DNA of 64,000 nt from Gonatopus flavifemur (GCA_018340375.1 JAFFJZ010000002.1:49186001-49250000); one strand, 5' to 3'; positions 36,321 through 50,160 are shown, counted from the stretch's first letter. Program-made: numbers and translations. The notes: generated by a model not told the origin, from the letters alone.

Positions 36321-37012
36321 TTTATTACGTTGAGAGAAATAATTATTATTACCAAGAAAATGTATTCTTGAATATTTTCAAGAATACACCTTCTTGATTA
36401 ATAATCCAGGAAAAATTTCTTGTATCAAGGATACATATTTTTTAAGGAATGTATTTCTCCGAACATGAAAATGTGTTGTTGATGATGGTAATTATTTCCC
36501 TCGGTGTACCTTCAAATTATTATTCCCCTGTTTTTTCCAGGTGAAAGTAGACCAAGAGTGAGGATAAATATGAAATAGAGCATACAGAAGAAAAACAGTT
36601 GTAAATGTAATGGATTGAAAGAATTGACTCAGGGCTGAGGGCTTTCTAAGTATTGACTAAGATGTTAGTTCCATAGTCAAACAAATACACTCCTACCAGT
36701 AATATGTAAGTTGAAACATTCTATCTTATATCAGATCAAATTCGTTTCAACATAAAATAAACGTAGAATCGACCCGAAGCCATACCGATATTCTTCCTGG
36801 TTTCACCTATCTGGAATTTTAGGATTGAGCAAAGATTAAGTTAAACTTATGCAAAAAAGAGAATTATCTGGTGTAAATCAGGATTTTTATGCTTTGTATT
36901 ATTCTTATAAGTTTTAATTTCTTCCAAGTGTGATATTTTTATAAGTTTCAGTATTGTTCGTGCGGTTTTCTTCGATTGCAATCTCAAGAAATTTATAACA
37001 ATGGTCAATATG

Positions 37013-37265
37013 CATCGAGAAAAAAATAAGTAAAATTTACATCTTGTAAAATTGATATTTGGACAACTTCAAAGAGTAGTTCGAGCTACCACAATTTTAG
37101 TCGATTTTACCGCGGGAAATGTACGATTCATATCAACTGTAGTATACCATGACATTCGCTGTTGTAAAATCAACTGGAGTTGTGGTAGCTCGAACTATTT
37201 TTGAAATCGTCCCAATATTGACCGCGCAAAATGTAAATTTTATAACTCCTTCTTCTTTCTCAGGG
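37013..37265. mobile_element. CAC-type palindromic element, copy 1 of a pair
   Basis: Ends CATCGAGAAAAAAATAAG and CCCTGAGAAAGAAG (complement). Arms carry GTTCGAGCTACCACAA and fold near 37,140. A relative is at 48,881-49,132. Flanks do not match exactly (TG/TA). Confidence 0.65.
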
Positions 37266-37429
37266 TATCAAATAATTATGAATTTCATAATTTTTGAAAT
37301 GAATTTTATGTCACACGGTTATCTATAAATACGTATTTACGCTTTTACTGATGATTATTCGTCAATTTACTCCGAAAAAGACTGAACGTAAGAAATAATG
37401 CGCAATATTCGAGTGATACCGTGAATCGC

Positions 37430-38815
37430 AAAGACTTTGACTCAGCGGGATGACTTTGTCCCACTTGAAATTACAAAGAAATCTTTTTCATTATCTCTTG
37501 AACTGATTCGTATCAAAAGTTCCGCAAATTATCCTTGTAAAGATTGGTATACATTGCTACGAAATATGACGTTGATTTCCTACATTGTTAGACAAATTCT
37601 TGAGGTTGATATGAAGTTCTTTGAGGAATATTATATTTCCATATGGAAATTAATGATAATTCTTAAATTGATTATTAGTGTTGAAATTTAAAATGTCTCA
37701 CTGAAATGTAACAATTGTTTATCAAATTTTATGAATATATTAATAACATTACGGAGGAAATTCCTAACGTTGAGGTGATATTCAAGTTCAGATTGTGAAG
37801 AAATATTTGTGTTTTAAACATTTTTTTTCACAGAAAAATGGAGACATCGTTTTGAAAATTTTTAGGTATGTTTATTGAAAATCAAATATTACAATACAAT
37901 TTTTTTCTTGATGCACTGATTGAAAAAAACCAAAAACTTACAGTGAACGTGATTCTGGGCGACTGGATGATCTTGAAAGAAATGGCAAACTACATTGGTC
38001 AACAGCCAGATCGGCGCCTGAGATCTGGGAACTGATTCGAACTTCTTTTAGGGCACTCAATACGAAAACAACATCAGATTTGTTGGATCAGCTCGTTTTT
38101 TATAATTTTCTTTAATGCAAAATTCATTAATTATGTAGATTATGTATAAAAATTATGTATAAAAGATGATAGAAAGTGAGCTAATCCAAGAAATCTGATA
38201 TTCGTTCCGTATTCAACCTCCCAAAAGAACTGCGAATCAGTTGCCAGACATCGTTCACCAGAGAAAAAAATTTTTCTTGTTGATCTGTGTTCATACGAGA
38301 GCCACTAGTAATGTCGATTCTTAAACAGAATAGATTATGTTTTTATAGGGAATATATTTAGTTTTTATACATTTGTATAAAATATCGATAAAAATTTGAT
38401 ATAGTTTGTATAAAAAAGAATCGATTATTTCAAGAATAATTGCCATCATCAATAGCCAGTTTAACAAGGAATAATTTGTCATTCTTTTTTTTCAAATCAT
38501 CGAATCATCCAAAATCATGCTCGCCGTTTTGTTTTCGAAAAATCAGAATGTCACAAGGATTTTTTTTGTAATAATTGATCTTCAATAAACATATCTAGAA
38601 ATTTTCAAAACGATATATCTATTCCTTCTATGGAAAAAAAAGTTCAGGAAACAAATTTTCTGGCAATATTGATCAGAAAGACCCCTTCAAACGAAAATTT
38701 TTAACATTAAGAATTAGATCATCAAATTCAACATTTATCATGAAATTTGATAGATTGTTCATAGGAAAAACTTCATAATCTTCTCATGAAGTTTGATGTA
38801 CATTTTTTTCACAGT
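37430..38815 (+). repeat. Dispersed repeat family, interrupted copy
   Basis: The segments 37,430-37,810 and 38,650-38,815 resemble 48,390-48,830 and 54,371-54,690: shared TGAAATGTAACAATTGTT, TTTTTAACATTAA and ATCATGAAATTT stretches, and a right end TTTTTTCACAGTGCA. A palindrome separates the two parts here. Confidence 0.5.
37815..38650. mobile_element. Palindromic element of about 830 bp
   Basis: Left arm ATCGTTTTGAAAATTTTTAG and further in AGATTTGTTGGATCAGCTC match the complement of the right arm; the hinge is near 38,130. Inserted into the dispersed repeat. Ends approximate. Confidence 0.65.
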
Positions 38816-39093
38816 GCACATCCAAGATCCGATTGCTTGAGCATTCTGACCGCTCCCAAGAAATTATGTATCTCAAATTTCGATAATATTAAAAAGATTG
38901 GAAATAATAAGAGTGGTGAACCCATTTTCTACGTATTACGAAACAAAATGAAAAATATGATTTGTGATTCATCGATTCGTGAATTCTTTTTCATCGATCT
39001 ACGAGTCGAGTATTCATTGTTTTGTTATTTGTGCTACTTTGAAAATGATTTTTAGTCAATTAGGAGGTATAGTCATTATTTCCTTAGGGGGAT

Positions 39094-39202
39094 CCCTTGT
39101 GGAAAAATTTCCATAATTATATATAATTTTCAGATAATGATGTATGAACTGTATTGAATTATATACAAATTATATGTCATTTTGAAAATTTTTCCACATG
39201 GG
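39094..39202. mobile_element. CCC-type AT-rich palindrome, AT duplication
   Basis: Ends CCCTTGTGGAAAAATTT and CCCATGTGGAAAAATTT (complement), AT on both sides. Centre of ATATAATT. Confidence 0.75.
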
Positions 39203-40439
39203 ATATGGGATATCAGCGTGGGAACGACGGCAATTCCGGTTTGATAACTTCATTTGAAAATACATTGATTGAATCATGTAAACTTGGTTTCTAAATATTT
39301 TGTGAATTATCCAATATTTCCCAATACTCAGTGACAGTTATTTACTTTCTTTATCTCATTTTTTTTAATCGCTACAGCGCAGATTTCGTGGTTGATATTG
39401 AAGCAAAGGAACAATTCGTCTGTGATATTTTTTTTGCCATAGTTAATGTTCCGAGCTGTTGTAGCTGAGTGAGTAATCGTGACAGCTAAAACACAGCTCT
39501 CGTAACTAATATTTAGATATTCAAATATCAGGGAATTCTTTTTCTCCGTGCACCAGACAGTATTTGGAACATTCACTGATTATCTTTTGAACTGCAACAT
39601 AATAATAATATTTATGATATAATATCAGTCCTACACACTCTAACGTTGTTCTATTTTTATACGACTCATCATTCATTTCTTCAATCTTTGATAAAAAAAA
39701 ACCAATCATTCGAAAAAACGAATACTTCTGTTGACTTGTCCATCATTTTTTTTCTCGGAACAACACTCATGGTTGGAAGATTTGACTTGAAAATCAGAAC
39801 CCGGGTGTAAGGTGGAAAATGATTCTTCTTCTACTCAATTTCTTTTCATGGTGTGTAGTGTGAGCTAAAAATATGAATAGTCGGCTGTACACACAGAACT
39901 TGAAATCATAGGTCATGTGTTTCAGTTGGAATGGATTTTTGATGTTGAGAAATAGGTCAAAGTTTTCTTCGTATACGATGAACGAGTGTTCAAGTACTCG
40001 AATTGATGAATTATAATTTGTGAGTTCAATCATCTCCACAATTTACATGAATGCATATTTTTCTTCATAACCAACATGAATTATTTGAACCATAAAAATA
40101 TTCTTATTCCAGATATGGAGAAAACTTTTAGGGGTGTATACTATGGTAAACCAAAATTCCTTTCAACTTCATATTGAATCGATAATGGAGGAAGTCATAA
40201 AAATTCAATGAATTGAAAAGTCAAGTGTAATGAAAAACATAAATGAGAGCTTCCAAATGGAATTTCATTTTTTCTGCTTTTTTTTTTTAGAAGGAAAACA
40301 TTTCTTTCATACAGAACCTCCTTATTCACGATTATATTTCAGGATCATTCCAGCTCCATTGAGAAATATTTAAACTGGAGAAGAGTATTTGTTTAACTAA
40401 TATGTTACGAAGATGAAAAGAAAACAATTGCTTCCGGTG
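39203..40439. other. AT-rich sequence with one stray CAC-type end
   Basis: On the minus strand CACGGAGAAAAAGAATTCCC occurs near 39,550, a single element end without a partner. Nothing else recognised. Confidence 0.4.
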
Positions 40440-40571
40440 CCCGAATGGAAAGGTGTTCAAAATTATATACAATTTATATATATATATATATATAATTACA
40501 TATAGTGTATATATGAGTTATATTCAATTATACATAAATTATATATAATTTCGAAAATCATCCCACTCGAG
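40440..40571. mobile_element. CCC-type AT-rich palindrome, TG duplication
   Basis: Ends CCCGAATGGAAAGGTGTTC and CTCGAGTGGGATGATTTTC (complement), TG on both sides. Centre of TATATA. Confidence 0.65.
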
Positions 40572-41061
40572 TGTGTTCGTCCTTTTAAGTGAAAGTAGTA
40601 TTTAGAATCCATGTTCTTTCGAGTTAATGTTGTTGAAAAAAATTCTGACGATGAGGTTATTTGATGCATGCTCCACGAAGTTTTGTTTGATTTGAGAAGA
40701 ACAAATGATTGGAAATTGATGATTTTCAATGCAATTTTTCATTGAGATTCAAACTGGGGGAGGTTTTTAAAAGGAATGGAGATCCTTGTAGGGCATCCTT
40801 CACAATGTTTGTTATTAATTCAGCATTATTCAAACACCATGAAGTGCGTTATATCGAAGTATCGATCTTTGATGACGACATCGACTGAATTTCTTGAAAA
40901 AGCGGTGACAGATTGTCAACGTTTTTCTTCCAGATCATCGGAAGAAAATAGATGAGACTTGAAATGTTTCATTATTATTCTGATTCATGTGCTACAACGT
41001 GATTGCTCCAAAATTCGGTCAGTTGAATCGCTTTCAAAGGTAAAGACTTCATTCATTAAAA

Positions 41062-41247
41062 CCCATTGACAAATGGAGTTTGATACAAACTTTTCAACGG
41101 TAAGTTACCATTCAAATTCAAACTTATCGAATTTCCATTGTATCTAATCAATTCAACTGCTTCTAATGGGTTCCGACGAGTTTGAACTGAAGTGTGAATG
41201 GTTCTTCACCGTTGCAAAGTTTATACTAAATCTCATTAATCAATGGG
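41062..41247. mobile_element. CCC-type palindromic element
   Basis: Ends CCCATTGACAAATGGAG and CCCATTGATTAATGAG (complement); arms carry AACTTTTCAACGGT. Flanks AA and AT do not match exactly, so boundaries may be off by a base. Confidence 0.6.
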
Positions 41248-42562
41248 ATTCAATAGACTTTTTAGACCAAGGTTCTCACTTCAAATAACATTCTCTGATT
41301 AAGCATTCCAAGTAACGCTCAACAGTTTCGTTGAATATTTTAATAAACTCTTATTTCTTGTCTAGACAATTTCAGGTCTCTGCAACCTGTTGAATTTCAT
41401 TCACGAATATCAAGTGGTACATATACGGGACATACGCTAGTACGTATAAGGTATTATAAATGAGAGCGAAACGTTCAACTCTATACACTCACCTTCTCCT
41501 TTCATTTGTAAGTCGTTCGACATTAATTTTAATAAACCAAAATACTCGAAACATATTGTCACATTTCTTGACATTTAATCTCTTGTAAAATGGTTTGAAA
41601 TTCATAGAAATCTTTCCAGAGTTGTCGAGCAAAAACATTCAAGATATGAGATTCAGAAATTACTTTTGAGTATATATGTGCATATATGTGTATGTATGTA
41701 TCTTCATTCAAGAGAGAGAAAATGAAATTTTTTGTCAGCTCAAGTTCATTTCCAATCACAGTAATTCCCTAGTTCTCAACGATTCATGAGATCGCAACGT
41801 TTTATTTCTCTCACGGCTACATAATTCTTCTCAATTATTAAAATCCATAATTCAGTACAATTTATTTCAGTACATTGTCACAGACTTTTTCATTTCATCC
41901 TTCGATTCGATACATCAGAGGAATCACCTTTGTCAAGTTTTTCAAAGAAACTTTTCTCCCGATGATTCGAATCTCCTTCTCAAGTAATCGAACTTGGAGT
42001 ATTAATTTTATTCTTTGTTGTTCGTGTTGGAAATTTCACTGTTCAACACTTATTTGTCTGTTCTTCGTTAAGTTCGATCGTCCTCCAACTATATTTGAGC
42101 GTGCATAGATGAATCTATGAAAACATTTTCATGTGAACATGACGGTGAATTTCATGCATTCAAATTGGATGTGTATGTCAATTGTATAGGCATATGGGAA
42201 GTCCTTCTTTCGTGGAATTGGTTCTATTTGCGAATCGTATACATATGTCAATGGATATGATTCAGCGACCAAATGCAACTTATGAGCATTGATTTGTTCA
42301 AATATTTACAGGGTAAGTGATGAAATTTATTAAACGCAATATTCTTATTTGGGAATAATTTAAATTTTGTCAAAATGAATTTGGGAAAATGAAATAAATG
42401 GATTGGTATTTTTTATTTAGTAGATGTACTGAATAATCTATGAATTTGCATAAACTGTTCTTATTCAGGAAAACATTCTGTTTACATATATAAAATACTT
42501 TGAATCTTGCGCAGAGCCTCACTAGATCAAACTTTGATTCAATTTGAAAACCTTGTTATCTT
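41248..42562. other. AT-rich sequence, nothing recognised
   Basis: Short ORFs only; no palindrome, RNA gene or exon with recognisable similarity. Confidence 0.4.
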
Positions 42563-42905
42563 TGCCGATGAAATTGACCTAATTGAAAATATAGTAATCT
42601 TTGATAAACATTTGAGGATATTCCTTAAAATCTGAGAGTTTTTCTTGAATGCATAATAAAGATCAAACGGTCCACTTTTTTGTAGAATTGTATTCGAAAA
42701 ACCATGAAAAGTTATCAATACTCAATAAAAAATAGAGAAACATATGAACTTTCCGAAAGTCGCGTATGAAATTTGATTTGAAGTGTGAACGAAAATGTGA
42801 ACCGTTTTATCTTTATTATGCATTTAAGAAATACTCTTAGATTGAGAAATACTCTCCGATTTTTATTAAAGATTACTATATTTTCGACTTGCATTTTTCT
42901 CCGTG
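42563..42905. mobile_element. Diverged copy of the 30,758 element family
   Basis: Right end GCATTTTTCTCCGTG with arm AGATTACTATATTTTCGA matches 31,200-31,246; the left end is decayed. TA follows the right end. Confidence 0.65.
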
Positions 42906-42986
42906 TATAAACCATTCTAAGGATCTTTTTCGACAAGAAGATAAGCCTTAATGCTGCCTATATTATTCTGCCGGCCCCTTGTCACT

Positions 42987-43177
42987 CCTACATAGTGAAA
43001 AGTAAAACTTACTTTCACCCCTAATATCAGCTGATTTTAAAATGCATTCAAAACTAGCCCTGTTTCAACTCAGAGTAAGCACCATAATCGAATGCAGACA
43101 CAATGGACAAGACTGAATTTCAGTCAAGTTTTCAAGTAAGATGCAGCCACATTCAGTCCGACTTTTCACTTTGTAGG
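42987..43177. mobile_element. Inverted-repeat element, CT duplication
   Basis: Ends CCTACATAGTGAAAAGT / ACTTTTCACTTTGTAGG, flanked by CT. Interior carries TTCAGTCAAG/CATTCAGTCC iterations. Confidence 0.6.
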
Positions 43178-46004
43178 CTAAATTTGAAATCATTTCAGCC
43201 GAAAAATCTTCACGAATTCGTTGCCAATCAAACATAAAGCTCTGACAAACTCAGTTCTTTTGTTTCATAACACAAACTTTCCCACCAAAAAGTGTAGAAA
43301 TTCGTGAAAAATAATCTTTCTTTCGCAGTATTCACCTTTGGAATCAACGAAAATATTTCTAAATGTACTACAATTGAAGTTTCAGGAGGACATTTTTCAA
43401 AGAAATGAGTTTTGTTTAGGAAGATGAATGATGAATTTCGTTTATTTCACTTCCTATTTTCTTCATAATAAAATATCCACACATTGTTTCGCCTCTTTCC
43501 AACAGCTATTGAACATAGCATATGGGCTTATTATGAATCATGCATTCTAAAAACAAAACTATGCTTGAAAGCTCTTAATCCTCACATTGGATATGAAATA
43601 ATGATTGTTTCATAAATACAATTGGATAACCGAAGCCATTAATTCATTATACTGTAAATCTTTGCTTCATACTCATTGATGCTTCCGAAAGTCCCGTCCA
43701 GTGTTGGGCCGTAATGAGATCCTGAACCACGAAAACAATTCCAAACTGATGGATTATCCTGATGAAAATGATGATTCTTATCAACAGGAAGAGAACTCTT
43801 CGCACTGTTGCAATAATTTCATGAGTGATTGAATTTACAAAATTCTGCGAGCACTTTGGAATGAATGATAATCCCAACTATTCACTATTCTTCACGATCC
43901 TTCACGTACGAAAAAAAATTTACTCTCAACCTCTAACGATCTGAATCATTCGAAACTAATTGTTAAAGTTTGAAATATTGATCAAACGCAATACCGGAAT
44001 CAAACGAGAGCGAAATCAACACGCGACATTTATTGAATTCCTTATCATCGATAAACAATGACGCACGATGAAAAGATAACAGAGGCTGTGATCCAAACCC
44101 AGCCGGACGAATCGGAAGGGGATCCAAGCCAACACTGACAGACGTTTGCAAAGAGAGCTAGAGTGAAAGCACGTTAAACTCGAATTCATGCTACACGGTG
44201 GATGAAGAAAAACCCTATCGTGAGGCGCGCGTCTTTTTGTAAATGTGGATGTACGTGGCGCGTGTATACAAGCACATAACATACTCTTTCGAAGAGAAGC
44301 ATGCGTGAAGTTCCCCTTTCTCATCTTTCCTTCATGATTAGGAGCACTTTGCCGACTGACAATTTTTCTGAGTTCTTTGTCATCACACGTTAATACATCT
44401 TCAAACGAAAATCAATGAATTTGATGGAATAAGATCTAGAGTGAAATGTTGCAGGAATACAAATAAAGAGTATGTTTTTTTTATTGGGGAATTATTGTAT
44501 TCCGATTTAGACGTGATGGATTTCATAATAATCACATGCGAATGAGGTAAAAATTTGAGATGAATCGATTTTATTCCATTTCATTCGATGGAATCTAAAC
44601 CTTTTGTGGACGTCGATGGCCGGGGTTGAAGGTTTGAAATAAACGGTTAGGGTGGATATACTTGTATAAGTAGGGGTTGGTCCTACTCGAGGTATTATTT
44701 AATGGATTATCTGTGTCCGAAAATATACGGGCAATCTAGAATGTACATATATCTCCAATATCTCAGCATCTGTATCGTGCAATTGAAATGATGAATTATT
44801 CAATCAGGACGAGTTGAAAACCAAAAACTTCAAATGCGAGAGATAAACGAAGAAGTTTGGCTAGAAAACACAAGATTTTTTCCCCGTTTTTTGAGGAATC
44901 ATACCTTCGAGGAGAAAAATACTTCGTGAAAATGTGAATCCCTTATTATGATTTTAGAAACAGAATTCATCATTGAAATAAAGAGATCTTCCAATAAATT
45001 TGAGCTTATACTAAATATCATTATAAATATTCTAATTTTGATTGTCTTCCTTCTGGGTTCATCGAACATAAACATTTTATCAATCAAGCAGATATTATCG
45101 TATCACGTTGCACCACGTGGAACCATTCATTCGAAAAAAAACTCGATATCCATTCTTCATGAGATTCTCAGAACCTCTTTATATGACCTATAAAGAGTAC
45201 CTAAAGTGACACACTATATTCTTGAGAGATGGAAATGTATAGACGAATAAGAAATTTCTCCGAGGCTATTCTAATAATCTCGCACTAGACTATTCCTAAA
45301 AAAAAACAGAAAAATAACGCTGTGGAACGCTGATGGCTTTTTTGATCCAGTAATAAATAACAAAGGATAATTTGGTCAAAAAGGAAGAGGAAGATAACGA
45401 AAGTGCACTTTTGTGAGCTCGATGAAATGTGAGAATTTGGTGAAAGAGGCACTAAGACCCACAAGTCAAGCGAAACAAACAAAACGTCATGAACTGAAGA
45501 GCGAGGGCACTGTATCCAAATGAAAAGAGCGAGTAGTGAAACTCACTGATCGTTCAGACATCGGACGAAGGATGAGATTCTTTCTTTTTCTTTCTTTTTC
45601 TTCTTCTTCTTCTTCTTCTTCTCGTACGAGCGAGAACAAATACGGAAAAATGGTTGAGGAAGAAAGAGAAAAAAAAATAAGAACGAAGATAAATTGATTG
45701 CTCCGAATGTTATGATGGAAAGAAAAACAAAAGAGCTAAATGAATCGAAAATAAAAATGTATATACCGAAGGAGACATCCGAGTGAAAAACATCGATCAG
45801 TTTGTTGAGATAAATACTTGAATTTCCGACATTAGTGTTTATGGTTTGATGTACTGTGTGGTTTAGGCCTTGCAAGGCCTCGTCTGGCCCTTGTGAGGGA
45901 CGTAAGTAAGGCGTTGTGATGTTCTACAGACAAACTGAAGTGATTTTTATTAGGAATAAATTCAGTTATCTATTAGGTGACAAATGGATGAATTTCTAAA
46001 ACAT
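43178..46004. other. Mostly unannotated; GC-richer island at 44,080-44,300
   Basis: The island carries a minus-strand initiator-like TCAGT with A at 44,136. A TTC microsatellite is at 45,599-45,622. No coding exon recognised. Confidence 0.35.
44080..44300 (-). promoter_or_regulatory. Candidate minus-strand core promoter
   Basis: A TCAGTG initiator match (A at 44,136) and a CGTCC motif at about +28 to +32 lie in a GC-richer island 21 kb upstream of the SLC12 coding start and on the same strand. Motif-based inference only. Confidence 0.2.
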
Positions 46005-46275
46005 CCCTGTCACGAAACCCAGCTGGGATTCGACGTGGATTCCAGCTCCAAAATTTACCTGCGTTTCCAGCTGGGATTCCTCATTTCCAGGTAGAATCTT
46101 ACCTGGAATTCCTATGCCCAGGTGGAATCCCAGCTAGGATTTCAACTCCAACGTGAAATTTCAGTTGGGATTTCTGATCCCAGGTGAAATCCCAGTTGGA
46201 ATTGGAAATCCCTCATGGAATCCAGTTGGGATTCTTGATTCCAGGTGGAATCCCAGCTGGATTTTTTTAACAGGG
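46005..46275. mobile_element. CCC-type element of CCAGCTGGGATTC repeats, AT duplication
   Basis: Ends CCCTGTCA / TTAACAGGG, flanked by AT. The interior is about a dozen variants of CCCAGCTGGGATTCC, a partly self-complementary unit. Confidence 0.8.
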
Positions 46276-46478
46276 ATATTCTTGAAGTTATAAACAATAA
46301 AGATATTCTATATTTGATGAAATAAGGACAAAAAGTTCATGAAGAAAGACACTTCTTTTGAAACTCAGGGATGCAGAGATGAAACATTTGTAAAATCTGT
46401 ATACAATCATATGAAAATTGATGACTTGAATTTTTCTCAAGTTCAAATAACATATTTTTTCTCGAACAGAACTGAGAC

Positions 46479-47700
46479 CCCGAGTCGAAAAATTGAAACC
46501 TGATTTCGAACTATTCAAAGACTGATCTTACCCTTTTGAACAGTATGAGATAAGGATTAATGAGAACCTGTTTTGATCCGTAATACGCAACGAATACGCA
46601 TTCTGTCAGGTCGAATTTTAAAACCTGATATAGCTCGATTTTTCCTTCACCCTCATTTTGACCTGGTTATGGAATTTTGTGAATTCTATTCAGAAAATAC
46701 CAGCAGCCAGATACCTGCTAAATCTAATTTAAAAAATTATTTAAAAATAATGATATATAATTAAACTCTCGAGATGTACAATTGTAGATTTGTAAATTTT
46801 CCTTGCTTGAAATGAAAACGATAAATTCCTTCTCTCTTTTGTGATGTGATTTTTGAATCGTTAATTTCATACAACAATCAGGGAAATTTATTGTTTTTTA
46901 TGGAAGATTTTTAGCAAGGTAATATACGTTTACAATTTGTACATCTCGATGATTCAATTATATTGCATTATTTTTTTATAATTTGTAAAATGAGATTTAG
47001 CTAGTATCTCGTTGCTGGCATTTTCTGAATAAAATTTACAAAAAAATTATTATTATTATTATAGTCTTCAAAATATGAGGGTGAATGAAATTGTTACACC
47101 TGAAATATATTATTGAATTAAAATAGCAAGTTCCAAACATTGAGGAATTTTGAATGGATATCGAAATTTAAATATGAAAATTGATTGGATATGTATATAT
47201 GGATGTAAGCTTATTATTCTAAATAAATTTCAAACATCTTATTTTCTCATGAAATTCATTCGATTTTATTTTCATTATACTTTTTCAAGTCTCATGTTAT
47301 AGAATTTATTGACATTTCATTATTCTCAGAAATTATCAAAGTCCCAAATGCGATTAAATTTACGTTATGTTCATTTAGTGTAATTTTTTAATAATAAAAC
47401 TATATTGATTAATTAAAACTCAACTTTATCATCCATAAATGATACATACATTTGAGTTTCATTATACATTTGCAAACCAGGTTAGAATCAAGATGGAAAG
47501 AACATTATCAGGTTGAAACAGTTGTGAGCAGGATTTATAATTTTTCCTTCAAATTCCAACAGATTGAGATCAGGTTGTGACCTGAATTTGAATCACTATG
47601 TATAGAACAATATCAGGTTCAAAAGGAATCAAATCAGGTCGAACACAATATGAGATCAGGTTAAACAGACCAAGATCAGCTCTTAATTTTTCGACTAGGG
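46479..47700. mobile_element. 1.2-kb CCC-type element with ATCAGGTT repeats, AC duplication
   Basis: Ends CCCGAGTCGAAAAATT / AATTTTTCGACTAGGG, flanked by AC. ATCAGGTT/AACCTGAT motifs recur toward both ends; the centre is AT-rich. Confidence 0.8.
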
Positions 47701-48153
47701 ACAGTGAGCTTCAAATTTTCGAGGAACCACAAAAGCTTTCAAACCTGAATAGGACTCTAATTGCACTACCTCAATGTCTTGTCGGGTCTTTATAAGACAT
47801 ATGGATGGCATTGGTCATTGTAAGGGCGAAATCCGGCCAACCTGATATGAATTCTCAAAATAATGGTTATTGTATATCAAATGATCATAGTTTAATATGA
47901 ATTCCAGAATATCCGTATTACAATTCCCAATGCAAATAAACTTCGGTTAAATGAAGCTGGCCTGCCGAATCGAGGCCTTACAAGAATCCTTAGCAAAATT
48001 CCTGTTCGCAAAAATTGTTCGAAAGGATTTTGTTTTGGAATTAGGTGCTTCTGAACATTATGAAATGGGATTCCTCTTTGGACTAAACATCTGAACTTTG
48101 AAAAATATTTTATTTCAGAATAAATTTTAACTAGTAATGACCTTGGTGCCATA

Positions 48154-48356
48154 CACTGAGAAAAAAGCGACATGGTCACAGGAATCACCCTTGCATCGTT
48201 AAGGACTTATTGTTGCAGTGACTGCAAAACTGGTTATGATAACCAGGAAAACAGAACAGAATCAGGTGAATCTGGTTGCGGTACCTAGGTCAAATGGTCA
48301 AAGCCAAAATTAACTACGTCAACTGTTTCTGAAAAAACCAGATTTTTCTCTGAGTG
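48154..48356. mobile_element. CAC-type element
   Basis: Ends CACTGAGAAAAAAG / GATTTTTCTCTGAGTG. Iterations of CTGGTTATGATAACCAGG-like sequence inside. Flanks TA and TT. Confidence 0.55.
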
Positions 48357-48389
48357 TTCTTGCCAATGATGAGAAATCAATCGGTGGTC

Positions 48390-48830
48390 ATTTAACAGGA
48401 GCAATAAATCGATTGATTATTCGCTATGTTCATACTCCTAAATACCACTGAAATAGAATTAACATGAGAACCAAAGATTGCCACTGATTTGAATGGAAGT
48501 AGTGTTGTTATGGTAATCACATTCTTAGAAAAATTCTTGAATTTAGTATGAAATTCTTTACGAAATATCGTATTTCCATATTCAATTTTCTGATGATTTT
48601 TGATTTTGATATTTCTTTCTGAAATGTAACAATTGTTCATTAAATTTTACAAATGCGTTGTTAAGACTCAGAAAAAAATTCTCAACATTGGAAATAAATT
48701 TTTAACATTAAAAATTGTATTATTGAATTCAATATTCTATCATGAAATTTAATAAACTGTGGATGTGAAAAAATGTATAATATTCTTATGAAGGTCCAGG
48801 CATATTTTTCTAACGGTGCATAATAAAAAT
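48390..48830 (+). repeat. Dispersed repeat family, copy 2
   Basis: Shares TGAAATGTAACAATTGTT and a downstream TTTTTAACATTAAAAAT with the 37,430 copy, in the same order, ending in a degenerate TTTTTCTAACGGTGCA. Confidence 0.5.
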
Positions 48831-48880
48831 ATAAACTTCACAAGTCAAGATTAGGAAGAGAACCATATCTTATGGGACCA

Positions 48881-49132
48881 AACTGAGGAAAAAGAAGTTG
48901 TAAAATTGCGGCGTGAATATTTGGATGATTTCATAAATAGTTCGAGGTATCACAATTCAAGTTGACTTCACAACAGCGAATATGAAATATACCACAGCTG
49001 ATATAAATCTTACACTCCCAGCTATAAAATCAACTAAAATTGTAATAGTTCACACTATTTTTTGAAATCGTCCAAATACTGACTTAACTAGGGGGAAATT
49101 TTACAATTTCTTTTTCTAGGTGCAAAACTTAA
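48881..49132. mobile_element. CAC-type palindromic element, copy 2 of a pair, CA duplication
   Basis: Ends AACTGAGGAAAAAG / CTTTTTCTAGGTG, CA on both sides. Arms carry ATAGTTCGAGGTATCACAA; relative of 37,013-37,265. Confidence 0.65.
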
Positions 49133-49393
49133 AAACTTTCATCGCTAGTGGTGAATGGCGATATTCAACTTATATTATTCCCCAAAAAATGTGCTAGTTT
49201 ATTTGTGCGGGGAGTGGTAATCGTTCTTCCTAATTTTACTTCTTATTCGTAAGATGACAGAACCGCTGAATTTACGTTTGGAAACTACAATTTTTTATTC
49301 ACTTCACTTGTAGTGTAATTTATGCTGTGAAAGAGACAATTATCTTGTGAAGTCCAAAACCCAAAGCCTCGAAGCGCACAGTTCTTGCGTTGT

Positions 49394-50015
49394 CCCGAGT
49401 AGAAATTTACCCCATGGACCAGATCAGGTCAACTTTGATCCAGCCCAGGTCCTGGTAAGGCAACTTTGTCAGGACCTGACAAGTCATGTCACGCTTTACT
49501 AATATCAGGACCTTATGAGGCAAGACTAAAAAGGACTTGATATGGAATCCCATATCAAAACCTCCAGAATAAATTGAATTAGGATATGAACAGGAAATCC
49601 ACAACCCAAAAATGTTGTCTTCGACATGGAGAGATCTAACTTGAAAGATATGCACAGTTGACATTTGTTCAGAAATATTTTCCTAATTTAGAGAAAATTT
49701 ATTCCACCAAAGAGTATACAATCCAAAATTAAAACATTTTTACATTCACTTTATTAAACTATACTTTATAAACATATATGTTCATAATCCTCAGGATAAC
49801 CTAACAAGGTTTTGATGTGATGACAGCGAGGAAAACCTATTTCAACCTTCTAGGATAATTTGAGGGAAACCTAAATAGGATCAAATGGGTTTATCCCTAC
49901 GTGGGGCATCCACATCCAATCCTGATTAGGATTTCAGCAGGTATACCGTATTTCGGATGAGCTTGTTAGGTCCTCACCATATGTCAGGTTAACCCTATGA
50001 TAATTTCCAGTCGGG
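49394..50015. mobile_element. CCC-type element with AGGACCTGA repeats, GT duplication
   Basis: Ends CCCGAGTAGAAATT / AATTTCCAGTCGGG, flanked by GT. Interior repeats AGGTCCTG/AGGACCTGA and similar. Confidence 0.78.
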
Positions 50016-50160
50016 GTGTAGAGAAATTGACAATTCTCTCCCTTCCGTATTGGTAATCTCAATAGGAACCCAAACTTGACTGGACAATTTTCAGACTGAT
50101 TTTAGTGCCGTCGCTAACATAATTTCCGAAACTTTAATGAATCGTTTATTATTTATGTTA

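Noticed and set aside
43647..44324. ORFs of 76-102 codons on the minus strand
   Set aside because: No recognisable similarity, no splice signals in support; more likely chance frames in a GC-richer patch.
45543..45875. 110-codon minus-strand ORF
   Set aside because: Includes a lysine run encoded by the TTC microsatellite; low complexity and no family resemblance.
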